Shown one piece after another: positions 1-10,913 of a stretch of 64,000 bases of DNA. The position numbers and the translations under genes are program-made. The notes beneath the pieces were generated by a model. The model saw only the letters and a list, made by a program, of their open reading frames with translations. It was not told the DNA's origin and did not search any database. The stretch comes from Gigaspora margarita (lineage: Eukaryota > Glomeromycota > Glomeromycetes > Diversisporales > Gigasporaceae), in contig WTPW01000079.1 in assembly GCA_009809945.1 (NCBI GenBank), forward strand, positions 189,131-253,130, in the 5' to 3' direction. Numbering within the stretch: the first letter of the stretch is position 1; every line of letters starts with the position of its first letter.

Positions 1-434
1 CGTGCAAAATAGTGCACATGTGTAACACCAGAAACGGTCTATTGAACAATTGTTACACTGACTGCAGATCATCACGGGAACCGGCAATCCTCAAATTTTA
101 TTGGCCGGAGCTGACTAACATTGCATAGACGTGCATTCAAGTTTACTCGGCGTGTCCTCACTACGCTTCGGACAATAATCACTGAAATTGGAGATTTTTG
201 CCCATATGGTACACAATATTCTTGATGTATTATTTATGCAAGAAATTAAAAGTCTAGATTCCCATTTTGTTAATAATGACAATTTAAAAAATTTATTTCA
301 ACGTACAGTTTGCACATTATCTCTGTACGTACGTATATATGTGCGAACGAGAAACAAATAAAAAGTTAACGCGTGCATAATATTTTTATGTACATCAAAT
401 ACTAATTAGTCATTTGCCCACTTATGTTAAAGCT

Positions 435-500
435 GGCCGGATACTTTGTTAATGCGGGCCAGATGATATGCTAATGCAGGCCAAATAATCTTATATTAAA
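435..500. repeat. 22-bp tandem repeat
   Basis: Two full imperfect copies of a 22-bp unit beginning GGCC (435-456 and 457-478) and a partial third copy from 479. It directly precedes the GC-rich CCCGCGC array. The flanking 1-430 shows no gene or other structure that I can support. Confidence 0.7.
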
Positions 501-595
501 AATCCCGCACGCGGGATTTTGAATCCCGCGCATCCCGCGCGGGATCCCGCGCGGGATCACGCGCGGATCCCGCGCGTGGCCCATCACTATGTATA
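498..595. repeat. GC-rich palindromic minisatellite with hAT-like end
   Basis: An island of overlapping GGGATCCCGCGC-type palindromes in otherwise AT-rich DNA. It ends in CCCATCACTA, the reverse complement of the TAGTGATGGG terminus of the hAT element at 18329. It therefore looks like the subterminal array and right end of a hAT-type element. I could not find a matching left terminus or an 8-bp duplication, so the assignment is tentative. Confidence 0.5.
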
Positions 596-1127
596 AGTAA
601 TACCGTGCATTTAAAAAGATTTTACATAGAGAGTGCATTTATAGAGGGTGTTTTAGAGAGTTCAAGGATTATGCCCGATAAATTATAAGTTAAAAACCCG
701 GGACCGGGTCGGACCTCGAGTTCAGGATGATGATTTATTGTGATCATAAAATATAACATAAATTCACATAATTTTGTGATGGTTACAAAATTTAAGTTTT
801 TACACATAATTCTGTCATATTTTGCAAAGTTCAAGCAGTGTCGCCACATAATTTCGCAAAATTTGTTTTACACACAATAAAACACAAAGAAGAAAATAAT
901 GCAGCGGCAGTAGATAGTCAAGCAACATAAAATACGAGAACAGTCACCGGAGGTTTCAGAATATATGGTTATTTAACAAATTCTTTGCAAAGTTGTTCTG
1001 AATAGCCCACAAAAATTCACAAATTTATTCTCGATAATCAACAATAAATCACAAAATCACCTGAATTGCTCAAAAAAAACCACAAAATCTCCTTAAATTC
1101 AAGTTATATCGCCACAAAAAATCATGA
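596..1127. other. intergenic, no supported gene
   Basis: AT-rich spacer downstream of the secreted-protein gene. Its only notable feature is an AATAAA on the minus strand at about 1022-1028, roughly 100 bp past that gene's stop, a plausible polyadenylation signal. Confidence 0.4.
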
Positions 1128-2393
1128 TCACTGCTCGGCAACAACAAGATTTACTCCACTCAATCTAATAATATCATCTAAATCTGTCGCTAATCCAATA
1201 TTTCCGATACCTCCAGTGAGTATACCAAATAAACTAGCAGTACCTAAAGTAAGGAACTGAAATACAGGTCCTCCAACATCTTGTCTATTATTATCAATAT
1301 TTATAATATACGCAATTCTATAAGGATCATTTTGATCAAAAAATAGGGCATCATTTGATCTTTGATAACCACAATTAACTCGTGTATAATAGCCAGATTT
1401 ACATAAATGAACACCAAGATGAATGTTTGGATTTAAATTCCTGTTCAATATTTGAATCTCAAGATGAGAAGGAGAATCAATGTTTTTTATAACTGGTACT
1501 GGTTCGACTTCATCACCTATTCTGAGGATACCATAATCGTACTCGTTATTTAAGTTATTGTGGTGCATTATTCCAATACGATAGTATACATTTGGTGGTG
1601 GTATACCAAACGGACCCCATGGTTTAAGATAATAATCTATATTATGCCGATAACAACGTCCTGAAGTTACAAAGACACTCTCCTGTGTTCCTTGCCTTCT
1701 TCCAAAATAACCCAATGAACAAGTGAGACTTTGATCTAAATTACAGAAACCATCTCCAGCTAACATAGGAATTTGTATGGCTCTACGCTTTATAGCACTA
1801 TCATTTAAATTAAGTTGTTCATTACCAGGTAAATCCTTATATTCAACAACTACATGTGGATTGTAAATTACTCGATTGACTTCATCTATAAACGCTCCAT
1901 TAATATCATCATGTTCATGGTATAAAGATATAACGATATTATTAAGTACTACATCAACGAAAATAGTAACGAGAAATGGATTATGTTCACGAGCTATTTC
2001 GTATATTTGCTCTTTTCTATATCTTAAACGAATTAAACTAAGACCATTATGGGCAGTTATATTGAAATTTAATAAATGTCTAATTGGAATTACATCAGGT
2101 AAGTTTAATATGGTTTCGACCGGAGTTCTTGGAGTAATGTAAAAAACTACAATATCATCAGTTGTCCTTATATAAGATCCTGCATAAGTGTACTCATCTA
2201 TGTATTGTTGTTGTTGTTTTACAATATTGTCTGCAGCTTTTAATTGGTTTTCTCTAGCTATATAATTCAATACTTGATCATCTGGTATGTTCCATAATCC
2301 CGCCAATGCTTCTTCATCTTGAGCATTAGTTATCGGATATTTTTGTAATGTAAAAATAAAAATAAAAATTATTAAAAAAGAAATTGTTCTCAT
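1128..2393 (-). CDS. secreted trypsin-like (S1 family) pseudo-protease
   Basis: A 421-residue single-exon protein. Residues 1-24 form a signal peptide: one basic residue, a run of hydrophobic residues, then a small-residue cleavage site (ITNA before Q25). Residues about 65-185 resemble the propeptide of the alpha-lytic protease/streptogrisin group (YAGSYI...IVVFYI). Residues about 210-415 have the chymotrypsin-fold landmarks. The catalytic positions are altered: the His motif reads TSGRC with Arg246 in place of His, the Asp motif YDYGIL keeps Asp286, and the Ser motif reads QDVGGP with Val373 in place of Ser. Cys225/Cys247 and Cys331/Cys341 are placed for the usual disulfides. It is probably secreted and not a protease, perhaps a binding protein or decoy. 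The reading frame is undamaged, which argues against simple decay. Family assignment is confident; function is unknown. Confidence 0.85.
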   Translation of the reverse strand: MRTISFLIIFIFIFTLQKYPITNAQDEEALAGLWNIPDDQVLNYIARENQLKAADNIVKQQQQYIDEYTYAGSYIRTTDDIVVFYITPRTPVETILNLPDVIPIRHLLNFNITAHNGLSLIRLRYRKEQIYEIAREHNPFLVTIFVDVVLNNIVISLYHEHDDINGAFIDEVNRVIYNPHVVVEYKDLPGNEQLNLNDSAIKRRAIQIPMLAGDGFCNLDQSLTCSLGYFGRRQGTQESVFVTSGRCYRHNIDYYLKPWGPFGIPPPNVYYRIGIMHHNNLNNEYDYGILRIGDEVEPVPVIKNIDSPSHLEIQILNRNLNPNIHLGVHLCKSGYYTRVNCGYQRSNDALFFDQNDPYRIAYIINIDNNRQDVGGPVFQFLTLGTASLFGILTGGIGNIGLATDLDDIIRLSGVNLVVAEQ

Positions 2394-2468
2394 AATTGTT
2401 TAAAATATTAAAGTGTTAATGATAATAATTAAGTCATACATTTGATAGATATTCGATTAAAAAAAGAA

Positions 2469-2476
2469 TATTTATA
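2469..2476 (-). promoter_or_regulatory. TATA-like box of the secreted-protein gene
   Basis: TATAAATA on the minus strand about 76 bp upstream of the start codon at 2393. The spacing fits a fungal core promoter, but in DNA this AT-rich such a match can be chance. Confidence 0.35.
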
Positions 2477-3590
2477 AGAACACCACTTTAAATTGACATT
2501 ATCAGGAATCGAATATAACTGTAACAAGTAGCGTATTTTATTATATTTTTTGTACACACAAAACAATGGTTATTTATGGCTCTTTTTTTTTGTATGGCTG
2601 ATAATCGACTTCTATTTAGCATTAATTATAATATATATTGAATTTGGATTCGGATAAGATTATCGGATCATCAAAAAATTTTGAAAATCCCCAATTTTGT
2701 TTTTTCGCTCTGCACAATCCTACTGACCCATTTTTTTCAATTCTCAATCAACCATGTTATGAAAGTCAGATAAATCAATTTAATAATAAATTAGATAAGA
2801 AACCTTAATAAGAAGCTTAATAAGAAATGATTTATAAATTAAATAAATTAGCACAAATATTTCAGTAATTATGGTTAAATCGATTTAAGTAAAGGACCCG
2901 TATTCTTTACAACAACAATCGTTTCATAAACGTTTTTGTTTAACCGCCAATTATTGAACTTTTAACATAGAAAATCTAGGATAGGTTATGTCGACTTCCG
3001 AATTTAAAACTCAATATTCAAATGAAAATATAATTGAATATATAAAGATACAAAGGAAACCGACCGTAACATTTTATAAAATAAATGTTATTTATATTTA
3101 AATTTCGACTAATAATAAATCCATAGTATTTGAATGTAAAAGTGTAACTTAAAAAGAAAAAAATAACCCTATTTTTTTTTTTTTGCATAATTATGCAATT
3201 GTTTTCATGGTCATACTTTTTTGCGTAATTGTAATTCTTAAGTTTGTACATAGACGCTGCCATGAGAAAGTTCTTTTTACCTTTCATCAATTTTTGTTAT
3301 ATATTATTTAATACGGAAGTTACTTGAATCGAATCTTTTCTATTACAAAATCATGTTTCTGTATCTTTGATTCTCCACTTGTCAATTTGAATCAATTTTC
3401 ACGCATAGATTACGAATTTATGACGTCATTAATCACAATAATTACAAATTTAAAGTAGTTTGATCATCTTACATCAAACAACAATGAGACGGAGCACCAC
3501 CGGTGTTCCTGCTTTTTTATTCTTATTATTCAATTGGTTGAATTTGTGTGCATTTGAATCATCATAAGCTATTGTAAAAATTCTCAAAAA
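2477..3590. other. intergenic, nothing recognisable
   Basis: AT-rich sequence with homopolymer runs. A 90-codon open frame on the minus strand (3018-3290) is low-complexity, matches no family I know, and is not called. Confidence 0.4.
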
Positions 3591-4800
3591 AAATCATGCT
3601 CGCCATTCAAATATGTGGTTAAAGGTTGAGTTATTCTATCAAGAGTTACGATACATAATTCTGTTACATAACTTACTCATTATTTAGTGAACCATATTAT
3701 GTTGCTATGATTGAGCTGGTTTGCAATAAATCACCATAAATTTTATTATGAGTTATTGTAAAGCATTTTGTTACAGAAATTATTATCGTTCTTTTTCGAT
3801 TTATTTGGATTTTGATCAGTTTGTGATTTTTTTTGTGAGTCTCACAATTACAATATATAATATTTAATTGTTAAATTTTTCGGAACCTATTTACTAAATA
3901 TAATAAAAATGCCAAAAATTATGAAATGAGTTCTGAAAATATAACGAATTTAGGAATTGTTTATATTGTAATTGTAAAAACTCACTGAGCTCGCAAGAAA
4001 AAAAATCATATAATCAAATTAAATTAAATCGAAAAGAGCGATAATGTAGTGCAAATTATTGATATTACCATGATTTACATCATGAATTACGGTAAAGCAT
4101 TCTTTTTAACATTGTTTGTTATTTCCTAAGTCTGCATTAGAATTTTCTTGATTTCTACTGAGTTACGTAAAAAAATTCTGCCACTATTCTGGCGACCACA
4201 ATGCGGTTGAGTTAGTTTGCATTAGAATTGTCTTAATTTTTATAGGGTTAAGTTTGCGTTAGTTTGCATTAAAGTTATTATTTCTCTCGTTAGTTTGCAT
4301 TAAAGTTATTATTTCTCTCGTAAAGAATTCTGCAAAGCTACTCACTGTTTTGGTGACTACAATACGTGATTAAGGTTGAGTTAGTTTGTATCGAAATTAT
4401 CTTACTAAAATTATTGTGATTTCTTCCTTGAGTTATTGTAAAAAATTTTGTTATCAAAACTTACTATTTTGGCTACCATGGGGTCGGATAGAGATGGTTT
4501 GTATTGTAAATGTCTTTTATTTCTATGTGGTTAAGTTAGCTTGCATTTTAGTTATCACAATTTCTATCGCTAGTTACTGTAAAGCTATTCAAGTAATGAG
4601 AGTCAGCCTGTATTGGAATTATCGTGAATTACTAAAAGAAATCTATTACAAACCTATTCGGCGAATAAGACGTAGTCAAGGATGATTTTACATTAATTTG
4701 TATCATAAATTACAGTAAGGTTGCGTTAGCCTGCTTTGGATTTATTATGGTTTCTATCGTGAGTTACTATAAAAAAAAATATTACAAACCCAACGTGGAT
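3590..4800. repeat. degenerate tandem repeat array of about 180 bp units
   Basis: The block GAGTTAyTGTAAA...TTCTGTTAC...TTACTCACTaTTTnGTGACCA...TTGAGTTAGTTTGCATTrGAATTATC recurs in diverged copies roughly every 150-180 bp (near 3620, 3750, 4150, 4320, 4430 and 4570). Inside it a perfect 31-bp tandem duplication (TAGTTTGCATTAAAG...) occupies 4260-4290 and 4291-4321. The array does not encode a protein. Confidence 0.65.
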
Positions 4801-5694
4801 TTCACTAACGCATGCTATCTACATCTCAGTTAATCCAACATCCACAAAATACGCATAACGGACAAAAATCGATTTTTAAAAAATCATAGATGACAGCTGA
4901 GGATAGAATAAAAATAACTGGCCGTTTCTGTATCCTTGATTCCTCTGCATTTCAATGTCGCGCACGCCATGATATCGTTACGACATTTAGTCATACACAA
5001 TTACAGTTAGTGATGATCTTAATCCTTATATAGTTAGCAATATAAATATTGATTACAGGATTAAATTTCACGAGTTTATGCACATATATGCAAGATTGTC
5101 CAATTGTATCGCATAAAGATTACATTTGCACGCGGGCATCATTTTATAATATTAGGAAGGATTTACCCATATTCAGTATGGAAAATCAAAAATGACAAAA
5201 TGCAATTAAATTTTTTTATTCTCATTATAAGACGTTCTCTACCAAATTTAGCAATATCAGTTATAGTCGCTACGCTAATACACACATCTTTAAAAGGTTA
5301 AATTCATATACACAATCATGCTTATCAAGCAAGAGATTAAGCATTCACAATACATTGTATAAATATTCTCAGTTTGTAATTTGAAAATAGCAACGATTTA
5401 AAAAATGTATCATTTTTCACACATGAACAAAATGATTGGTAAAAATGTACTGGACACTTGTGACTAAGGATGAGCAAAATTTTTATATATTCTTACATAT
5501 TCTTACATACTCTCAAATTTCGTTGTAATAAATAAATCTATTTAAATACAAATATTATTATCGTTTTCAAATAGAAAACTTTCAAATTTAAGATTTATTT
5601 TTGTAAATAAATTATTGTTTGATATTTTTATTGCCTTGCAAATTTAGTATTAAATATCGTTACCGCAAATGCAAATATTGTACAATTAAAACAG
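4801..5694. other. intergenic, nothing recognisable
   Basis: AT-rich spacer between the tandem array and the palindromic compound element. No gene, RNA or delimited repeat was recognised. Confidence 0.4.
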
Positions 5695-5896
5695 AGAATT
5701 GCTATTTCCACCCCAGCTCGGCCTCCGACCCTTCCGACCCAGTCACGTGTAAAGTAGTGCAAACAGAGATCACCTGACTTTTGATTTTTGCATTTCGACA
5801 GGATTATGCGATGCGATGAGGTAAATTATGTGATTTGACCGAGGTAAATTATGCAATGAATGTGAAATAAATTTAAGATTATGCGAAATATATGTA

Positions 5897-6608
5897 GTGC
5901 TTGTAGTCGATCCTTATTTATCAACTTGACTAAGCCAATTTTAAAAAATCGGCTTAGCTGGCTTTACCCAAGTCATTAACCTGATTGGTTATCTAAAACA
6001 CATGACAAAGAATGTATATGATTGGTCGTTATGCATCATTATAATCAGTAAGATCGAACACTAAAGATTTCATCTTTACTTTCACCTGAAGCTAACAACT
6101 TAAAACACGATTTATAAGAATAATATCTTTGATATTTTATATAATTTTATAGAATAGAAGCAGAGATTTCTTAATCTGTTACAAATCGAAGTATCTTATA
6201 ATGAGTACAGTATCTAACGAATTCTAGTGTTCTGACCCAGGCAGAAATTGTTATAACCGGGTCAAATGTGTCAGGATTAGGGATGGTCTAAAATAAAAAA
6301 AAATAAAAATAAAAAAAAATAAAATAAAATAAATAAGCCCGTTGATGCATCGTCTGCCATAGATCGGAGTGCTAATAATTTTTTAGGGGGCTCAATATTA
6401 AAAAATAAATAATAAATTTTGTATCTAAAATGATCAAAAATTAGTTAAATTTGACAAATCTTCCGTGATATCATGTCAATATAAATGCGTTTTCTATATT
6501 AAATTATATAAATTTATAAAAAATCGACTAAGCCGATTTTTTAAAAAACTGACCAACTTAGTCAGCTAAGTCAAAAAACTCAGCTAACACGAAATCAACT
6601 ACAAGCAC
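5897..6608. mobile_element. TA-flanked MITE nested in the left arm
   Basis: A 712-bp element with ends GTGCTTGTAGTcGAT and ATCaACTACAAGCAC, flanked by TA (5895-5896 and 6609-6610). The homologous position in the right arm (around 11135-11150) reads straight through as TTTGTAGTGTTATGC on the opposite strand with one TA, an empty site. Subterminal regions contain inverted AAAAAATCGgCTTAG blocks. Tc1/mariner-type by TSD. An A/AAAT-rich tract lies at about 6293-6332. No coding capacity. Confidence 0.8.
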
Positions 6609-7279
6609 TAGTGTTATGCGACATATACCATCCTCAGAATTATTCAGATATTGATCAAAAAAAATTGGCTCAACCTTGCTCATATTTTCAGTTCATCCAT
6701 TTTCTATATCATAACTTTTCAATATTCTTTTCCGCATTAGCTATCCTATCTCAAAAGTCATAACTACCAATCATATTTGATCCACATGCTCTAAATACTT
6801 TTTTTTTGCTTAATTATGCGAAGTATATGCGATAAGAAAAAATGGTCATTTATGTACATAGCATACCATCGCATCATTCTGAACACTCTATTTCAACCAA
6901 TGATTTGGTTACACGAAATCCGGTCATGTGACCATGTACCAATAATAGCTAATCAAAATTTGAACCTGAAGTAGGTTCAAATTAAACTACAAAATAAGCT
7001 ACCCCACAATCAACAATAGTAAAGTACAAATTTTACTATATAAATTGATTATTATTGCTTAAGTAAACATATTTGTGAGATACAAAAAAATTTTAGCAAG
7101 ATTGGTTACATTTTATTATTTGACTTTTAACTTTTACTTTCAACGAAAAAATTAAAATTTTTTAAAAAAATAGATTTGACGAACATAAAAAAAGTAAAAG
7201 CTAAATAATAAACAATTCTCTAATTTGTATAAAAATTTGGTAGAATATGTATTTTGATCCTCTAAACATATTTACTTAA

Positions 7280-7526
7280 GGCCAGACCAACTTGATTCTT
7301 TGTTTAATATAACATAAAATAACTGTAAGAGGGGGGTGAGGCATTGGGAAAAAAAACACAAAAATAATTATACTGTGATTATTGGTTGATTTTACATATA
7401 TTAGTTATATAAAATTTAATAAATTAAGAGGGCAAATACTATTAATTACTATTAATGTGTATTGGACTCATATAAATTTTAAAAAATAGGGGGTCATGTT
7501 AAACAAAGAATCAATTTGGTGTGGCC
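7280..7526. mobile_element. TAA-flanked MITE, GGCCAGACCAA family copy A
   Basis: A 247-bp element with TIRs GGCCAGACCAACTTGATTC and GAATCaATTTGGTgTGGCC and a TAA duplication (7277-7279, 7527-7529). The inverted partner arm near 7885 lacks the insertion. The TSD and GG-starting TIR fit PIF/Harbinger-derived miniatures. Confidence 0.8.
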
Positions 7527-7529
7527 TAA

Positions 7530-7880
7530 GCGCTTAGAATTGATTTACATAGTAAAATTTAGACTTTATTATATAGTGACTACTTGCGATTGCTAAAAAT
7601 CTCTTTCTATTAAGCCAAGTTTGGGTTAAAATGAACACAAAGTAACTCAATTTGGAACAAGTTCTGGTTAAAATAAACCTGAAGTTGTTCAATTTGAATA
7701 ACTTCAGGTTCGTTTGAATCAAAATTTGATTCAAATTGAGCCACTTTGGGTTCATTTTAACTAGAACTTGGTTCAAAATAACCAAATTTCTGGTTTAATA
7801 GAAAGAGGATTTTTAACAATTGCAAGTAGTTGCTACAGAAAAAGTCTAAACTTTACTATATAAATTAATTCTAATCGCTC
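7530..7880. repeat. palindrome with AACTTGGGTTCA-type arrays
   Basis: Inverted arms about a centre near 7706. The arms contain short repeats of the type GAACnTGnnTTCAnTTTnA. The flanks (7050-7260 and 7885-8110) are themselves inverted and resemble the interior of the hAT element at 52342-52993 (AGTAAAC...TTTATTATTTnACTTTTAA...). This may be the core of a related element. Confidence 0.55.
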
Positions 7881-8199
7881 AAGTAAATATGTTTAGGAAA
7901 TCAAAATACATATTCTACCAAATTTCTATACAAATCAGAGAACTTTTTATTATATTTTTATGTTCGTCAAATATATGTTTTTAAAAAATTTTAATTTTTT
8001 CATTGAACATAAAAGTTAAAAGTCAAATAATAAAATGTTTTCTAATCTTGCTAAAATTTTTACTATATGTGTATTTTGTTCTTTCAAATATGTTTATATA
8101 AGTAATGATAATCGATTTACATAGTAGAATCTAAATTTTACTATATAGCAACTCTTTGTAGATTGTGGAGTAGCTTATCTTGTAGTTTAATTTGAACCT

Positions 8200-8630
8200 G
8201 CTTTGGGTTCAGCTATTATAGGAACCTACATAGTTAACCCACAAAAATTTTCTGGTCATATGACTTTGTCATAGTCAAACCAATTGAATTTTAGGATCAG
8301 GTATAATGTAAAAATCATGCTTTTTATAATTTTTTATAAAAAATCACTAATAACTCTAAAGTTTGTCTATGAAATAGTCTACTATGAATTAACAAAAAAA
8401 TTTCTTGCAAAATTTTGGTACTAGTAGCGCTTTAACCAAGTGTCTAACCCAAACTCTAACCACTTAATTTATTATTTTAATTCATTTGCTTTATTCAATT
8501 GTTTTGATTGTTTTGATTTTTACATTATACCTTATCTTAAAATTTGATTGGGTTGTGCTATGACAAAGTCAGATAATCAGAAAATTTTTTGTGGGAGAGC
8601 TACTATCATCTATTATGGGATTGCTACTGA
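8200..8630. repeat. inverted repeat around 8415
   Basis: ACCCACAAAAATTTTCTG...CTATGACAAAG-type sequence at 8238-8300 is mirrored at 8520-8600. The AGGTATAATGTAAAAATCA segment at about 8300 pairs with TGATTTTTACATTATACCT near 8515-8533. A fold-back unit nested inside the compound element; the open frame across it is not a gene. Confidence 0.5.
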
Positions 8631-9640
8631 CACAACAAAACACATGACTTATCTTCTTATCGGCACAACAATGATCAACATGAGCACACTTAATTTTAGA
8701 TGTGAATTTTATAACTTTGAGCAAAGATATCTTGGCAACCAGCCAATACAATTCGATGAACCTTTTTATATTTTGATTCTTTAAAATAATAGAATCATAA
8801 TAAAAAGTTCATCAAATTTGGTTGGCCAATTGTTTAGATAACTTTGTTCAAAGTTTTGGAAAATTCAAAATACCTATTAAATAAATATAGAAAATATAAA
8901 TATTAAAAAAAATAACTTAGCAGCCATCTAACCAAATTTGATAAGTTTTTTATTTTTGTTTTACAATACTATAGATTGAAATAAAAAGATTTTATTAAAT
9001 CGGTTAGTTGGTTGTCAAGTTATCTTCACTTAAAGTTTTATAAAAATTTTGCTGTAGCTATTATTTTAATAGCCATTTTTAATTTTAAAACTTTGAACCA
9101 TTTGGTTAAATTTGATGAAATTTTCTATTTCTTTCTACAAGATTGTAAAATAAAATTAAAAAAAGTTTATTGAATTTGGTTGAGAGGTTGCTAAGTTATC
9201 TTTGTAATAATAGCTGTGACAAAATTTTTATAAACCTTTGAGCAGAGATAACATGGCAACTAGATAACTAAATTCAATGAATTTTTTTTGTTTTATTTTA
9301 CAATACTATAAAACCAAAATAAAAAAAGTTCATCAAATTGGTTAGGTAGTTGCTGAGTTATCTTCATTCAAAGTTTCTGAATTAATAGGCATTTTAAATT
9401 TTTCAAGATTTTAAATAAAAATATCTCAGTAGCTAGCCAACCAAATTTGATAAACTTTTTTTAATTATGATTCTATCACTATGAAGAATCAAAATATAAA
9501 AAAGGTTATTAAATTTTATTGGATGGTTACCAAGATAACTTTGCTCAAAGTTATCAAATTCCAGTCTAAAATTTGGTTGCTCATATCGATTATTGTTGTG
9601 CCAATAAGAAGATAAGTTACATATTTTGTTGTGTCAGTAG
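8624..9640. mobile_element. element with long TIRs (about 145 bp)
   Basis: The left end CTACTGACACAACAAAAcAC pairs with the right end ending TTTTGTTGTGTCAGTAG. Similarity continues inward through CTTATCTTCTTATcGGCACAACAAT for roughly 145 bp. The interior is made of fold-back satellite units (see 8690-9560). No unambiguous TSD and no coding capacity. Confidence 0.65.
8690..9560. repeat. fold-back satellite block 1
   Basis: Alternating-orientation copies of a unit that reads GAtATCTcnnCAACCAnCTAACCAAATTTgATaAA followed by TTTTATTTTgATTCTA, the reverse complement of the adjacent unit. Homologous blocks lie at 18100-18328, 20330-21010, 22740-22870, 49190-49415, 51480-51860 and 52994-53940. Confidence 0.65.
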
Positions 9641-9750
9641 TAGGGTGTCCAGAATTATGTGATGCTATGCTATGCACATAATTGACCATTTTTTTGCATC
9701 ACATATGCTTCATATAATTAATTGATAATCCGCCTATCAAATGGAGAAAA

Positions 9751-10913
9751 GCGAAATATGGCGTGCTTCCATCTAAAACGTTTTTTCTTACTAAGTTAAC
9801 GATACATGTCCACTAATTGAAAGTTGTAGAGCTCATCGAGACGCATCTAACGGTGGTTAGATCATCCAAATCGGCCCAGTGGATGGCGAGTTATCGTCGA
9901 AAAACGATTGGCCGACTATATAAAAATCCATGACTGCTATAGGCGAAATGTGGCGTGCTTCCATCTAAAACTTTTTTCTTACTAAGTTAACGATACGTGT
10001 CCACTAATTGAAAGTTGTAGAGCTCATCGAGACGCATCTAACGGTGGTTAGATCATCCAAATCGGCCCAGTGGATGGCGAGTTATCGCCGAAAAACGATT
10101 GGCCGACTATATAAAAAATCCGTGACGGAGATTACATATGAAAATTGCTATAGGCGAAATGTGGCGTGCTTCCATCTAAAACTTTTTTTCTTACTAAGTT
10201 AACATACATGTCCACTAATTGAAAGTTGTAATGATCGTCGAGACGCATCTAACGGTGGTTAGATCATCCAAATCGGCCCAGTGGATGGCGAGATATCGTC
10301 GAAAACGATTGGCCGACTATATAAAATCTCTATGTAAACTTATATAGTCGGCCAATCGTTTTCGACGATATCTCGCCATCCACTGGGCCGATTTGGATGA
10401 TCTAACCACCGTTAGATGCGTCTCGACGANCACTACAACTTTCAATTAGTGGACATGTATCGTTAACTTAGTAAGAAAAAAGGTTTAGATGGAAGCACGC
10501 CACATTTCGCCTATAGCAATTTTCATATGTAATCTCCGTCACGGATTTTTTATATAGTCGGCCAATCGTTTTTCGGCGATAACTCGCCATCCACTGGGCC
10601 GATTTGGATGATCTAACCACCGTTAGATGCGTCTCGATGAGCTCTACAACTTTCAATTAGTGGACATGNATCGTTAACTTAGTAAGAAAAAAGNTTTAGA
10701 TGGAAGCACGCCACATTTCGCCTATAGCAGTCATGGATTTTTATATAGTCGGCCAATCGTTTTTCGACGATAACTCGCCATCCACTGGGCCGATTTGGAT
10801 GATCTAACCACCGTTAGATGCGTCTCGATGAGCTCTACAACTTTCAATTAGTGGACATGCATCGTTAACTTAGTAAGAAAAAACGTTTTAGATGGAAGCA
10901 CGCCATATTTCGC
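9751..10913. repeat. symmetric three-plus-three inverted array
   Basis: Three direct units of about 190-210 bp (starts 9751, 9943 and 10154; each opens GCGAAATnTGGCGTGCTTCC) are followed after a 15-bp spacer (10325-10339) by three inverted units ending at 10510, 10721 and 10913. Every boundary pair sums to 20664, so the two 574-bp arms match without any net indel. Unknown bases sit at 10430, 10669 and 10694. Two similar short open frames on opposite strands are a by-product of the symmetry. Confidence 0.9.

Noticed and set aside
4386-4685. 99-residue open frame with hydrophobic stretches
   Set aside because: It runs through the degenerate 180-bp tandem repeat, whose other copies are not open.
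10008-10656. Two similar 62-64 residue open frames on opposite strands
   Set aside because: They come from the same unit of the palindromic array read in both arms, begin at non-ATG codons and match no protein family.
9751-10913. CRISPR-like regular repeats
   Set aside because: Units of about 200 bp in inverted orientation, without short repeats and unique spacers, in a eukaryotic context.
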